Origin: an uncultured Aquimarina sp.
GTDB taxonomy: Bacteria; Bacteroidota; Bacteroidia; Flavobacteriales; Flavobacteriaceae
Assembly (NCBI GenBank): GCA_947500545.1
Contig: CANMSO010000001.1
Span: 930,001-994,000, forward strand
DNA length: 64,000 bases
Direction: 5' to 3'
Shown: in pieces, positions 7,402 through 16,709 of the stretch
Layout of the letters: each line of letters opens with the position of its first letter
How positions within the stretch are numbered: the first letter of the stretch is position 1
Position numbers and translations under genes: made by a program
The notes under the pieces: generated by a model
Database searches by the model: none
Seen by the model: the letters and a program-made list of their open reading frames with translations, nothing else
Told to the model about the DNA's origin: nothing

Positions 7402-8358
7402 ATGAAAAAAATGCTAAATACTAAATCCTTTTTTTTGTGCTTGGCTTTACTGGGACTCATTTCGTGTGTAAACGAAAAATCAGAATTGATTCAACTCAAA
7501 TTTCAGAAAGATTTAATACCCGAAGGTATCGCAATCGATGGCTGTACAAAAAAGGTATATCTAAACAGTCTAAAAAATAATACAATTGTTAGTAGTACGC
7601 TTGATGGCAGTAATCCAAAAACTTTTCTAAAAACTAACGAACATAACTATTTAGCCGGTTTTGGAATGACAATAAAAGGAGACACGTTATACGCTCTTGG
7701 CAATAGTTTGACCGCAGACAAAAACAAATCAATCCTTCTACTTCTAAGACTTTCTTCGGGAGATCTTATTGACTCCTATTCAATTAACGATTCGAGTTTT
7801 CGCTATTGGAATGACTTAGCTGTTAGTTCAAATAATGAGATTTTCATTACCGATTCTGAAAGCAATAAAGTCTTTAAAACTCAAAGACCAAACAAAACTA
7901 TCGAAATCTATTTGGATTCTGAAAAAATTGCCAACTCTAATGGAATCACTATATCTGATAATGATGAGTATTTATATTTAGCATCAAAAAATGGAATTTG
8001 TATTGTCGAAATAGCATCAAAAAAAATACTAAATGAACCCAAAAAAGATTATTCCGGTATAGATGGTTTAAAATTCTACAAAAATAATTTATACGGAATT
8101 GTAAACGGTTGGGTCGACAAATCAAAAAATGGTCTGTTCAAATTTGCTCTTAACAAAAATGGAACGGAAATTCTGAAAAGTAAAAAATTAATCGAGTTCA
8201 AAGAGAATTTTAAAATCCCAACTACTTTTGACATTTTCGACGGAAACATATATTTTGTAATCAATACCCAATTAGACAATTTTGACGGAAATACAAATAA
8301 GATTCTGGACTTAAAAAAATTGGAATCATACAAAATGATGAAAATCAAAGCAGAATAA
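7402..8358 (+). CDS. Lipoprotein with predicted beta-propeller (SMP-30/NHL-like)
   Basis: A 318-residue lipoprotein: residues 1-21 are hydrophobic and end in LGLIS before Cys22 (lipobox). The mature part has repeated short strands in a propeller-like pattern (IPEGIAIDG, WNDLAVSSNNEIFITDSESNKVFK, SNGITISDNDEYLYLASKNGICIVE, KFYKNNLYGIVNGW), resembling SMP-30/gluconolactonase or NHL six-bladed propellers. Metal ligands of the lactonases cannot be assigned with confidence, so it may bind rather than hydrolyse. The next lipoprotein gene follows after 34 bases, so the two may be co-transcribed. Confidence 0.65.
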   Translation: MKKMLNTKSFFLCLALLGLISCVNEKSELIQLKFQKDLIPEGIAIDGCTKKVYLNSLKNNTIVSSTLDGSNPKTFLKTNEHNYLAGFGMTIKGDTLYALGNSLTADKNKSILLLLRLSSGDLIDSYSINDSSFRYWNDLAVSSNNEIFITDSESNKVFKTQRPNKTIEIYLDSEKIANSNGITISDNDEYLYLASKNGICIVEIASKKILNEPKKDYSGIDGLKFYKNNLYGIVNGWVDKSKNGLFKFALNKNGTEILKSKKLIEFKENFKIPTTFDIFDGNIYFVINTQLDNFDGNTNKILDLKKLESYKMMKIKAE

Positions 8359-8392
8359 AGCAATGACTATAAACAACACAAATAACTGCTAA

Positions 8393-8773
8393 ATGAAGTT
8401 TCGTTTTTTTCTGTTTGCTATTCCCTTTTTTATTTCTGGATGTAAAAGTATTTCTGAAAAACCACCTTCTATATCTGATTACCCTATTTTAAAAAAATGT
8501 GACTCAATAGGTAAAATAGCTAAGACTGACTACAACAACGGAATTAGAGAATATGACATCCTTGGAACTGTTGAAGTGACTGAATTTGACCAGTTCTACT
8601 GGAAATATATGCAGGAAAAGTATAATATAAAAATTAAGGCAAACGACCAACCCTCTTTTAGTGAAGAGTGTTACGCAAACTCAATGAATTTTGAAATAGA
8701 AGAAGAATATGGCCAATATTTTATTGATAGAACCATTGAGGATGCTAAAATAGAATACGAAAAGAGGAAATAA
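8393..8773 (+). CDS. Small lipoprotein of unknown function
   Basis: A 126-residue protein with a lipoprotein signal (FFISG before Cys17). The mature region is about 110 charged residues with two cysteines (Lys-Lys-Cys near 42 and Glu-Glu-Cys near 93) that could form a disulfide, and a charged helical end (IDRTIEDAKIEYEKRK). No family recognised. It follows the propeller lipoprotein by 34 bases. Confidence 0.55.
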   Translation: MKFRFFLFAIPFFISGCKSISEKPPSISDYPILKKCDSIGKIAKTDYNNGIREYDILGTVEVTEFDQFYWKYMQEKYNIKIKANDQPSFSEECYANSMNFEIEEEYGQYFIDRTIEDAKIEYEKRK

Positions 8774-8994
8774 AACTACTTACAACATTTCTCACAACCT
8801 GTCACCGATATTTAACAGTTAAAAGACTTAAAAAATAGTAAAATCTATAAATAAATGTAAATTTGCCGATTGTTTGGTGACCTTTTGCCTTGCTATGACA
8901 TAAACTTGCAATGTTAACAAAACTAACTAAGTGAAAAAATTAAAGAAAAACATTCTTAGCATGGCAATAAATTTTTAGAATTTACAGATTAAAC
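8774..8994. promoter_or_regulatory. 221-base gap with candidate -7 element
   Basis: AT-rich gap before the two-gene lipoprotein/barrel unit. TAAATTTG at 8858-8865 is an exact TAnnTTTG match on the + strand, without a clear TTG partner. I see no repeat element of the 5.7/7.3 kb type here. Confidence 0.3.
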
Positions 8995-10863
8995 ATGACA
9001 AAAAACTTACTCAAAACAATAAAGCTGTTGTTCCTAATTTTAAATCTTCAGCTATTCACAAATTGTAATTACGAATTTTCTGAAGATTATTTTCTCCAAA
9101 TAGATCAAACTGAACCAAACCCTGTTCTACGACTTGAAGAATTTAACAGCGATATTATTCTACTGCAGCCAGCTACCGTTTCATATGAATATGATGGAAA
9201 TAATAAAAATAGGCTTTTTGAGATTAGAGTCTATATTGATGACACTCAAATTTTGAGTAGTTCTAATGACTTAGGAACCTTTTACATTGATGCTGACTCT
9301 TTAAATGAAGGAAGCCATATTCTTAAAATAGAATATTTGTTTTCTTCAGGAACGAATAGCTTAGCTGATATAAATAACCTAGAAGTATATATTAAAACTG
9401 AAGAATATAACTTTTATATTGATAAATCAGCACCTTCTCCTGTGGTTCTTAAGAATGTTGAAATAGTTGATGGAACAATATATATAACTTGGGATCCAAT
9501 TTTAGAAACTAACTTCGAAGAAGCATTTTTAATTGTAAAATCCAACGGAACTATAATTAATGAAATTAAGTTACCTCAAGAAGTACTATTGGCAAGGGAA
9601 TATAATGACAAAAATAGTTTGTGTGATAATCTAAATTACTCTATCAAACTTATAAATAGATATAATCAATCCATAAGCAATAATTTGACCTTGGATATTG
9701 ATCCAATTTCAATAGATAAACAGATCGTTAGTGAGAATCAACTAAAATTAATTTGGTCAAAACATCCATTATATAACAATTTTGATTCTTATGAATGCAA
9801 TATTGTTTATCCGTTCATAACAAACTTAAGCCCTGAAGGCGGAGAATTGATTGTGGATAAGAGTCCAGTTTTTGGGAATTTTGCTCCTCGAAATTATAAT
9901 AATATTCTACATTTCTATTTCCAGCAATCTGAATCCGTGAATAACGATTTTTTATTTAAAAGTATTGAGAGAGAAGTTTTCTTTGGAAAGCCTTTTGAAA
10001 AAAAGTATTGCGAAGAATATGTATATAGTGTGGCTTTGGACACTTATTTTGCACTTGAGTTAAGTGGGGTTAATTCCAAAGATGTTTATATTCATCAGTT
10101 AAATCCTGATGATCTATCTATTATAAAGTCAAATCTTATTGGCGAGGAACCAACAGGATTGGGGCTTGAAGGTTTAGTTATTGATCCTATTTCGAACGAT
10201 CTTATTATTGATCTCCCAACAAAGAGTTATTTAATCGATGGTACATCATTGTTGATCAAAGGTCAATGGAATGCCGAGGACTTTGGAATAACTGAAACCT
10301 ATATCAAAACACATTATAGAAACAATTATATACTTATCGATAATTTACGAACCGATGAGTTGTCAATTTATAATGCAGAAACCAAAGAGCAAATTTATAT
10401 TGCTTCACGTGATTATTATTTCAAAGTCTCTGATGACGGGCGCTATTTTTATAATAATGATGGTATTTATGAAATTAAAAATGGAGTGGTTGATTTTATA
10501 ACCTCTACCGATACAGGAAGTTTTATTCACATAATCGAATTTATGACAGATCAAAATAAATGCGTGTACAGTAATATTTTCCAAAACCCTGTAATTTTTG
10601 ATTTTAATACTAAATCAAAAACAACATTATATCAAATATCAGAAGTCAGAGAACTACAGTATGACAAAAAGACTCAGAAATTACTTTTTGGGCAGTATCA
10701 TATTGCTCCCAATGATAGATCGTTTATCAGTATTTACGACTCTAACACCAGCATTTTTAAGAAATTAGAAGTTTATGACGATCATTATGATGGGTTTTAT
10801 AGATTCTTAAACGGAAAACTCATTTATTCTAGCGGTCTATATTTAGATCATTATTTGGATTAA
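8995..10863 (+). CDS. Large lipoprotein with Ig/Fn3-like and propeller-like regions
   Basis: A 622-residue lipoprotein: the signal ends LFTN before Cys24. Residues 35-145 resemble an Ig-like strand sandwich (YIDDTQILSSSNDLGTF, then SLNEGSHILKIEYLF), residues 150-235 a fibronectin-III-like domain (ITWDPILETNFEEAFLIVK), and residues 330-620 look like propeller blades with YLIDGTSLLIKG and SDDGRYFYNNDGIYEIKNG repeats. No catalytic motif seen. It is followed after seven bases by an outer-membrane barrel gene, which suggests a surface lipoprotein-barrel pair. It resembles Bacteroidota cell-surface binding proteins, but no ligand can be inferred. Confidence 0.6.
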   Translation: MTKNLLKTIKLLFLILNLQLFTNCNYEFSEDYFLQIDQTEPNPVLRLEEFNSDIILLQPATVSYEYDGNNKNRLFEIRVYIDDTQILSSSNDLGTFYIDADSLNEGSHILKIEYLFSSGTNSLADINNLEVYIKTEEYNFYIDKSAPSPVVLKNVEIVDGTIYITWDPILETNFEEAFLIVKSNGTIINEIKLPQEVLLAREYNDKNSLCDNLNYSIKLINRYNQSISNNLTLDIDPISIDKQIVSENQLKLIWSKHPLYNNFDSYECNIVYPFITNLSPEGGELIVDKSPVFGNFAPRNYNNILHFYFQQSESVNNDFLFKSIEREVFFGKPFEKKYCEEYVYSVALDTYFALELSGVNSKDVYIHQLNPDDLSIIKSNLIGEEPTGLGLEGLVIDPISNDLIIDLPTKSYLIDGTSLLIKGQWNAEDFGITETYIKTHYRNNYILIDNLRTDELSIYNAETKEQIYIASRDYYFKVSDDGRYFYNNDGIYEIKNGVVDFITSTDTGSFIHIIEFMTDQNKCVYSNIFQNPVIFDFNTKSKTTLYQISEVRELQYDKKTQKLLFGQYHIAPNDRSFISIYDSNTSIFKKLEVYDDHYDGFYRFLNGKLIYSSGLYLDHYLD

Positions 10864-10870
10864 CATTATT

Positions 10871-11560
10871 ATGAAATATTTACATCTATCTATATTAGCA
10901 TCTTTAGTATTATCAGGGTCTTGTATAGCCCAAACCGGAAGCATCTTTATAGAAACCAATTATAATACTTTTACGCACTCTTCATTGAAATCATTTCAAG
11001 AAGAATTTATAAATGACATTCCTGAAGTTCCGATACAAGTAAATGACAATTTTCCGGCGCACTTTGGTTTTACTGTTGGTTATACTATAAATGCTATTAG
11101 CTCATCATTATTTTTTAATTATAATACAACTGGAGGGAAAATCTCATACTCTGATTTCTCTGGTACCATTCGAACAACCCAACTACTAAAGGGGTATACC
11201 GTTGGAGGAAGTTATTTATTAAAAATTATAAAAGATTCTGAAAAACTTCATTTAGGTCTAAAAGCTTTTAGTACATTTTCTTCTCTAGAAGTAAGTAACT
11301 ATGGCCAATTATTAGACACAGTTAACGAAGCAACTATTGATTTTAGGTCAATAGACATTGGGATTGGAGCTAATCTTATTTATGAACACCCAATTTCCTT
11401 TTTTAAATTAAGGGCTGTAATTGGTTATGATTTAGTTTTAGGAGGAAAATTATTTTTCAAAGAAAATAAAGATTTTCATTTAGAAAATAATACCGGAGAT
11501 ACTGTTAAAACTGGTTGGAGTGGATTAAGAACGGGAATAGGTATTTCCGTTCCATTATAG
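10871..11560 (+). CDS. Outer-membrane beta-barrel protein paired with the lipoprotein
   Basis: A 229-residue protein with a signal peptide (residues 1-20, ending SCIAQ). The mature part has amphipathic strands throughout (FGFTVGYTINAISSSLFFNYN, KGYTVGGSYLLKII, HLGLKAFSTFSSLEV, IGIGANLIYEHPISFFKLRAVIGYDLVLGGKLFF) and ends GLRTGIGISVPL, consistent with an eight- to ten-stranded porin-like barrel. It starts seven bases after the large lipoprotein, so the two are almost certainly one transcript and may form a complex. Function unknown. Confidence 0.65.
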   Translation: MKYLHLSILASLVLSGSCIAQTGSIFIETNYNTFTHSSLKSFQEEFINDIPEVPIQVNDNFPAHFGFTVGYTINAISSSLFFNYNTTGGKISYSDFSGTIRTTQLLKGYTVGGSYLLKIIKDSEKLHLGLKAFSTFSSLEVSNYGQLLDTVNEATIDFRSIDIGIGANLIYEHPISFFKLRAVIGYDLVLGGKLFFKENKDFHLENNTGDTVKTGWSGLRTGIGISVPL

Positions 11561-11576
11561 AAGACAATCAATAAAC

Positions 11577-11672
11577 TTGATTACAATAATCATAGTTTTA
11601 GGGCATATTGTACTTACGATTGGATTAGTTGTACTCATGTATAAAAAAGACACTCCTCAACAGCGCTTATAA
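11577..11672 (+). CDS. Possible 31-residue membrane peptide or gene remnant
   Basis: A TTG-started frame 16 bases after the barrel gene encodes about 20 hydrophobic residues (ITIIIVLGHIVLTIGLVVLM) followed by a basic tail (YKKDTPQQRL), a plausible single-span membrane peptide. There is no ATG and the frame is open upstream, so this may be a fragment of a lost gene. Its stop lies inside repeat copy 4. Confidence 0.25.
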   Translation: MITIIIVLGHIVLTIGLVVLMYKKDTPQQRL

Positions 11673-11793
11673 TAAATAGACCTAAAAGTACTATATTTAT
11701 TATATGGCACGCGTCCTAAAAGCTTTGAATAAGTGCTCATGAAAGGATCAAAGTTAATCAACCACCCTACTCGCTATAACTTAAACATTAGCC
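11656..11793 (+). repeat. Cassette-boundary repeat, copy 4 (divergent)
   Basis: The left end (from about 11656, CTCAACAGCGCTTATAATAA) leads into a perfect 11-bp inverted repeat, arms 11668-11678 and 11694-11704. The right end (11772-11793, CGCTATAACTTAAACATTAGCC) ends TTAGCC, as copy 3 ends CTAGCC. The plan is the same as copies 1 and 3: AAC-x-CG near the left end, TATAAT opening a hairpin, and a right end close to the next gene. Confidence 0.45.
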
Positions 11794-11820
11794 AAAATTC
11801 AATAACATAAAACAACAACT

Positions 11821-12243
11821 ATGAATCCAATACTTAGAAATATTATAGCAGTAATTGCTGGATGGTTAGGTGGTAGTATTGTTAATATGGGACTCATTCA
11901 AACTGGTCACAAGTTATTTCCGATAGTAGGAATTGATCCAAATGACATGAACGCATTAGCCGAAATCATGCCAACCTTAGCGTCCAAATACTTTATTTTT
12001 CCATTTCTAGCTCACGCCCTAGGCACCTTGGCAGGTGCAACCATTGCTGGTTGGATAGCAGCTAACCACAAAATGAAATTTGCGTTGGTTATTGGTGGTT
12101 TGTTCCTATTAGGAGGGATTATGGTGAACTATATGTTACCCGGACCTACTTGGTTTGCTATCACAGATATTCTTATCGCATATATTCCTATGGCATGGAT
12201 TGGTGGTCAAATAGCTCTGAAAATATCATCAAAACAAGAATAA
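11821..12243 (+). CDS. Four-helix inner-membrane protein, unknown function
   Basis: A 140-residue polytopic protein with about four helices: residues 5-27 (IIAVIAGWLGGSIVNMGLI), 55-80 (FPFLAHALGTLAGATIAGWIAA), 86-106 and 111-133. Glycine-rich helices and a short loop with ADIMP-like residues are reminiscent of a conserved Bacteroidota family of unknown function. There is no signal peptide or motif for transport. It precedes the SnoaL-like gene by 59 bases with a 6-bp hairpin (12255-12271) between, so co-transcription is uncertain. Confidence 0.6.
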   Translation: MNPILRNIIAVIAGWLGGSIVNMGLIQTGHKLFPIVGIDPNDMNALAEIMPTLASKYFIFPFLAHALGTLAGATIAGWIAANHKMKFALVIGGLFLLGGIMVNYMLPGPTWFAITDILIAYIPMAWIGGQIALKISSKQE

Positions 12244-12302
12244 TACAACCCATGCGCCATTACATATGGCGTTAATTTATAACATCTTCTTCAATACAAC
12301 AT

Positions 12303-12680
12303 ATGGACCTACAAGAAAACAAGAAAAATGCAATAGCCTTTTATAAAATGGCTTACGAAGGAAACCCCAGAGAGGCTATAAAACAATATGTTGGCAAAGA
12401 ATATATCCAACATAATCCTGATGTTGCAGACGGGACACTTGGATTTATCGCTTATTTTGAAAGAATGCAAAAAGAATACCCCAATAAATCAATTGAATTT
12501 GTTAGATGTATTGCCGAAGACAATTTAGTAGCACTACATACGCACCAAACATGGCCCGGAAATGATCAGTATGTCACAATGGACTTTTTTCGATTTGATG
12601 AAAATGGTAAAATATGCGAACATTGGGATTCTATTCAACAGATTCCGGATAATTCTGCTAATTCAAATACAATGTATTGA
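12303..12680 (+). CDS. SnoaL-like / NTF2 family cytoplasmic protein
   Basis: A 125-residue protein without a signal peptide. It shows the SnoaL-like cone fold: AIAFYKMAYEGNPREAIKQYVGKEYIQHNPDVADG at the N-terminus (the HNP-xx-DG element is typical), then FIAYFERMQKEYPN, EFVRCIAEDNLVALHTHQTWPG and FFRFDENGKICEHWDSIQQIP, where the last His-Trp-Asp lies in the pocket. Relatives are annotated as predicted SnoaL-like aldol-condensation enzymes or nuclear transport factor 2 family proteins; the substrate is not known. It is the last + gene before the convergent patatin block. Confidence 0.82.
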   Translation: MDLQENKKNAIAFYKMAYEGNPREAIKQYVGKEYIQHNPDVADGTLGFIAYFERMQKEYPNKSIEFVRCIAEDNLVALHTHQTWPGNDQYVTMDFFRFDENGKICEHWDSIQQIPDNSANSNTMY

Positions 12681-12715
12681 GATAAACTGAACTTGACAGA
12701 AAGAGCAACATAATG

Positions 12716-13639
12716 TTACCCTGCCAAATCTATATTTTTCAATTTATTTTCTTCGGCTTGTTTTGCCTTATCAGCTGCATATTCAAAGCCTTGTCGCCAC
12801 CATTTACTCATAAGTTTTTTATTAAAAACCAGTGAGTTTTCTGTTAGCTTAGATGGTGTATAGTATAAATTAAGGGGTACATCTTTATTAATTGCGGCTA
12901 ACTTACCCACAACGGTATCATGCCCTTCTACCTGATCTAGCATATACCCAAATAGGTTCACCATAAGAGAAAATGGGTTTTTACCTAATACCTTATTGTG
13001 CTCCATATTCTCAGATTCTAAAATAATGGCATCGATTTCTGTAGCACCGCGACGTATAGCTTCTCTAATGGGCACCATACATCCAAAACCTCCATCGGCA
13101 TACTCGCAGCCATCTTTGGTGGCTAAGCTCATAAAAGGTACGTAATTACATGATATCCAGATCCAATCGCAAAAGTCTTCGTATGAAAAATCTTTAATCG
13201 ACTTATACTCTGTTCTACTCTTGGTAAGATTAGAAACGGTAACAACTAGGTCTTCTACTTTTCTGCGAGCCAAACGAAATTCGGCTTCAGAGAAATTTCT
13301 GCGAATAGAACGTCTTAGGTTCTTACTCTCTCCAAACGTGCGTTTCTTTTTAATAAACTGCCATAGCGAAGAAAAGAAATTGACCGAGACAAACTCTCTA
13401 TTCCCTTTCTTTCGAACAACAAAGGGATTTACATTAAATATAGTATGCTGATTAACATTTGTATAAATATCGTACGTCTTATCAATATTACCCAAAGCCA
13501 GTTGCGGTATCAAAAGACTACCGGTTGATGTTCCCAAAAACAGGTCATACTTCTTACCTTCTTCCTGTATAAGATACTGTGCTACGCCTCCCGCATAAGC
13601 CCCTTTACTACCTCCTCCTGAAATTACTAATGCTCGCAT
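12716..13639 (-). CDS. Patatin-like phospholipase (copy A)
   Basis: A 307-residue serine hydrolase of the patatin family, which deacylates phospholipids or other acyl esters with a Ser-Asp dyad. The oxyanion loop GGGSKGAYAGG is at 8-18, the nucleophile elbow GTSTG at 36-40 (Ser38) and the DGG motif at 182-184 (Asp182). There is no signal peptide, so it is cytoplasmic or membrane-associated. It is downstream of, and four bases from, a closely similar gene: the two share the same motif spacing and an identical WIWISCNY segment, so they are a recent tandem duplication. It ends a three-gene minus operon headed by the M1 peptidase. Confidence 0.9.
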   Translation of the reverse strand: MRALVISGGGSKGAYAGGVAQYLIQEEGKKYDLFLGTSTGSLLIPQLALGNIDKTYDIYTNVNQHTIFNVNPFVVRKKGNREFVSVNFFSSLWQFIKKKRTFGESKNLRRSIRRNFSEAEFRLARRKVEDLVVTVSNLTKSRTEYKSIKDFSYEDFCDWIWISCNYVPFMSLATKDGCEYADGGFGCMVPIREAIRRGATEIDAIILESENMEHNKVLGKNPFSLMVNLFGYMLDQVEGHDTVVGKLAAINKDVPLNLYYTPSKLTENSLVFNKKLMSKWWRQGFEYAADKAKQAEENKLKNIDLAG

Positions 13640-13643
13640 TTAT

Positions 13644-14537
13644 TTATATTGGATTAGACCTATTTTTTTGTTTTGCAAATTCATACCCTTTGTGCCACCA
13701 CTCTGTCATTTTTTCTTTATCAAAAATTAATGAGTTTGTAGTCAATACGGTTGGTGTGTAGTATAAATCAATAGCTACATCCTGCTCCAACGCTCTAAAC
13801 TTACCAATTCTAATGTTTTGATGCTCTATCTGATCCATCATAAAATCCACCATACTGGTGATTAAAGTAAATGGGTTTTTTGTTGGCATACGATTAAGAT
13901 AGTTCACTTCTGTCTCTAAAACAATAACGTCTACTTCTGTAGCTCCTCTTTTTATGGCTTCTTCAATAGGTACCATTGATCCCAATCCCCCATCTACATA
14001 ATCGCAATTATTCTTTCTGGCCAAACTCATAAATGGTGGATAATTGCAAGAAATCCAAATCCAATCCAAAAAATCCTCATATGAGCTATCTTTTATTGAT
14101 TTATATTCGACTTCATTTCTAGAAAGATTGGTCACTGTTACAATTACATCACTTTCTTGTGATTTTAATTTTTGAAAATCTTCAATAGAAATGGCACTTT
14201 CAACCAGGTCTCTTAGGTTTCTACTGTCACCAAAGGATTTTCTTCCTTTTAGGAAATTGCCTAAAACATTAAAGTGATTAATACTAATGCTGGTATATCC
14301 TCTTTTCTTTCTAATGATAAAAGGACAATTTCTGAATATAGAAGATTGATTTACCGAAGTATAAAACTCTTTTATCTCACTAATTTTGGACAGCGCCAAA
14401 TGTGATACTAAAAGGCTGCCGGTAGACGTGCCAAGAAATAAATCATATTTTCTTTCCAGATCCTGGATTAAATGTTGTGCAACACCTCCTGCAAAAGCTC
14501 CTTTACTGCCTCCTCCGGAAATTACCAATGCACGCAT
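13644..14537 (-). CDS. Patatin-like phospholipase (copy B)
   Basis: A 297-residue paralogue of the gene just downstream. The same elements occur at the same places: GGGSKGAFAGG at 8-18, GTSTG at 36-40 with Ser38, and DGG with Asp182. The two differ mainly in the middle (residues 50-130) and at the C-terminus, where both keep the YYTP and WWxxGxExA segments that may form a lid or dimer surface. It starts eight bases after the M1 peptidase stop and ends four bases before copy A, so the three are co-transcribed. Whether the copies differ in substrate cannot be told. Confidence 0.9.
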   Translation of the reverse strand: MRALVISGGGSKGAFAGGVAQHLIQDLERKYDLFLGTSTGSLLVSHLALSKISEIKEFYTSVNQSSIFRNCPFIIRKKRGYTSISINHFNVLGNFLKGRKSFGDSRNLRDLVESAISIEDFQKLKSQESDVIVTVTNLSRNEVEYKSIKDSSYEDFLDWIWISCNYPPFMSLARKNNCDYVDGGLGSMVPIEEAIKRGATEVDVIVLETEVNYLNRMPTKNPFTLITSMVDFMMDQIEHQNIRIGKFRALEQDVAIDLYYTPTVLTTNSLIFDKEKMTEWWHKGYEFAKQKNRSNPI

Positions 14538-14545
14538 ATTTTATA

Positions 14546-16630
14546 TTATGGGGTTAACTTTTTTTGTAAAAAATCTTGCTGATTCTTTGGTAAACTATCC
14601 ATTAAAACTACATATTTCTTTTTATATTTTTCGTCTTTTAATAATTTATCGAGAATTTTTCTGCAGAAGTTTCTAAAACGCCAGTTATGATGAGTTGCTC
14701 CATCCACAAGATCTTCTAATGATTGGTCGTGAAAAGCCTGTAAACTTTCTAAATATGTAAATGCATTCTCTCTAGTACTAAAATGATGCTTTGAAGATGT
14801 ATACCCAGATAACTCACTATAAAATGCTTGGTGTTTTTCTGTTTGATAGTCTTGTGTACTCAACGCTAAAACAAGCCATAAAATTCGTACATTTTTATCA
14901 TTGAATCCAATTATATCTTTGGTACTATCAAGGTATTTCTTTCTATTTTCAGGGAAATTGGACCATAAATGGTATAGTGCAGGTTCTATAGTGGCATAAG
15001 ATGGATCTTGTAACAAAGACTCATATTGTTTTCTTAGGTCCGTGGGTATAGAACTTAAAGCATTTGCAATAGCTTGGCGTACAAAAATATTATTTGTCTC
15101 AAAAGCTTTGTCATATAGTGCAATTACTTCTGGTGAAGTTTTTTCTCCTAATTGATAAATAACCTCCTGGCCTATATAATCATTTATCGGAAAATCAAGT
15201 GCTTTAGCCAGCGTACCCCATTTTCCTGCCAACGGTTGGGTTCTTTCTTGAGCCAAACTTAAATACTTCTTTATGAAATCCGATTTTGTTAATATATCCA
15301 AAGCCTCTTGTGAAGGAAACTTTACATTATCCAGCCATAATTTTCTATACTCCTGTAGGTCAGTACCGCTTACTTCTTCTGCTACGGCAATGAAGTTATC
15401 TGTAGTGGCATTTTTGAATTTGTATCTTTCAAGATAATTATGAACGGTGATTTTAAAACTTGCATCTCCGATCAAACTTCGCAATGCATGAATTACCCAC
15501 GCCCCTCTCTGATAAAAAGTAAGGGAGCTAGCTTTGGGATTTAGTAATGAAGTGGCACTTTCAGATTTAGAAAGCTCTGTAAGTTGCTCTGCACTTTCAT
15601 ATAATTTATACAGGAAATATTCTTCTCCAAAAATTTCCTTTTCGGCTAATAATGCATAATACGTGGCAAATCCTTCTTGTAGCCAGTGATGTGTACCTTC
15701 AGTTTCCGTTACCAGATCCCCAAACCATTGGTGCGCCAATTCGTGTGCATTAACGTTGATATAATTGCGATCTGTAAAAGCGGTTTCGTCTACTACAAAA
15801 GCATCAGAAAAAATGGTGGTACCGGTATTTTCCATGCCTGCATACAAAAAATCTTTTACTGGGATTTGTTTGTAGTTTTGCCATGGGTAAGCAAAACCAA
15901 TTTCTTTTTCCAAGAAATCAAACATACGTTTACTATGTCTGTATGTAGATTCAAACTTGTCTTTATCATCTGGATAATAATACATCTCTAGAGGAGTCCC
16001 CTCTTCTGACACTTCAACTACCTTATCGTACTTGCCAACAACCAATGCTACTAGATAGCTACTCATAGGTTGCTCCATATTATAGTACCACCTTTGAATA
16101 GAATCATTTACCGATTCGGTTTTAAGCAGATTTCCATTTGCAATTACTTCATATCCTTTTTTATATGTGATGTTAAGGTCAAACTCTACCTTTTCATTCA
16201 TATCATCAAAGCTAGGTAACCAATTGGAAGTATATTTTCCTTGTCCCTGGGTCCATATCTGGTCATTACCCTTATAATCATTAACAAAATACAATGCTTT
16301 TTTTGGAGATGTTGCATATTCAATAACAACAGTATGATCAGAATCTCCTTTAAAATCTGATGTAATTAGAATCCTTTTATCATTATAATCAAAATCTGTT
16401 TTCTTGTTATCAAGAGAAACAGTTTCAATTTTCATAGTTTGAGCATCAATATAGATTGATTTTGTCTCTTTTAATATTCTAAAAGTATAACTGACTTTTC
16501 CATTAACTGTTTTGGTATTAGGATCTAAGACAATATCAACTTCTCCCTTCAAAAAATCAACTACATCAACCTGTTGTGCAATACTACCGAAGGAAATAAA
16601 AGCTATTACTATGTATGAAATTATTCGCAT
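14546..16630 (-). CDS. Secreted M1 family zinc aminopeptidase
   Basis: A 694-residue gluzincin aminopeptidase that removes N-terminal residues from peptides. Residues 1-18 form a signal peptide (FGSIAQQ), so it is periplasmic or surface-exposed. The exopeptidase motif is GMEN (about 265-268), a variant of GAMEN; the zinc site is HELAH at 296-300 with the third ligand Glu about 19 residues later in the LQEGFATYYA segment. An all-helical HEAT-like C-terminal half follows from about 440. Length is usual for Bacteroidota M1 enzymes. It heads the operon with the two patatins, suggesting joint uptake or turnover of peptides and lipids; that is inference. Confidence 0.92.
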   Translation of the reverse strand: MRIISYIVIAFISFGSIAQQVDVVDFLKGEVDIVLDPNTKTVNGKVSYTFRILKETKSIYIDAQTMKIETVSLDNKKTDFDYNDKRILITSDFKGDSDHTVVIEYATSPKKALYFVNDYKGNDQIWTQGQGKYTSNWLPSFDDMNEKVEFDLNITYKKGYEVIANGNLLKTESVNDSIQRWYYNMEQPMSSYLVALVVGKYDKVVEVSEEGTPLEMYYYPDDKDKFESTYRHSKRMFDFLEKEIGFAYPWQNYKQIPVKDFLYAGMENTGTTIFSDAFVVDETAFTDRNYINVNAHELAHQWFGDLVTETEGTHHWLQEGFATYYALLAEKEIFGEEYFLYKLYESAEQLTELSKSESATSLLNPKASSLTFYQRGAWVIHALRSLIGDASFKITVHNYLERYKFKNATTDNFIAVAEEVSGTDLQEYRKLWLDNVKFPSQEALDILTKSDFIKKYLSLAQERTQPLAGKWGTLAKALDFPINDYIGQEVIYQLGEKTSPEVIALYDKAFETNNIFVRQAIANALSSIPTDLRKQYESLLQDPSYATIEPALYHLWSNFPENRKKYLDSTKDIIGFNDKNVRILWLVLALSTQDYQTEKHQAFYSELSGYTSSKHHFSTRENAFTYLESLQAFHDQSLEDLVDGATHHNWRFRNFCRKILDKLLKDEKYKKKYVVLMDSLPKNQQDFLQKKLTP

Positions 16631-16709
16631 ATTCTAGTTTAATCAAATGTTCTGCCAAAATAACGATTTTACATTACTAATGTGGCAGAACATTCAAACA
16701 ACGAAGTTT

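Noticed and set aside
5687..11793. A standard integron with attC sites
   Set aside because: No integrase in the window and the repeat ends do not match GTTRRRY/RYYYAAC well; reported as cassette-like only.
12255..12271. Short hairpin between the membrane and SnoaL-like genes as terminator
   Set aside because: Six-base stem without a T-run.
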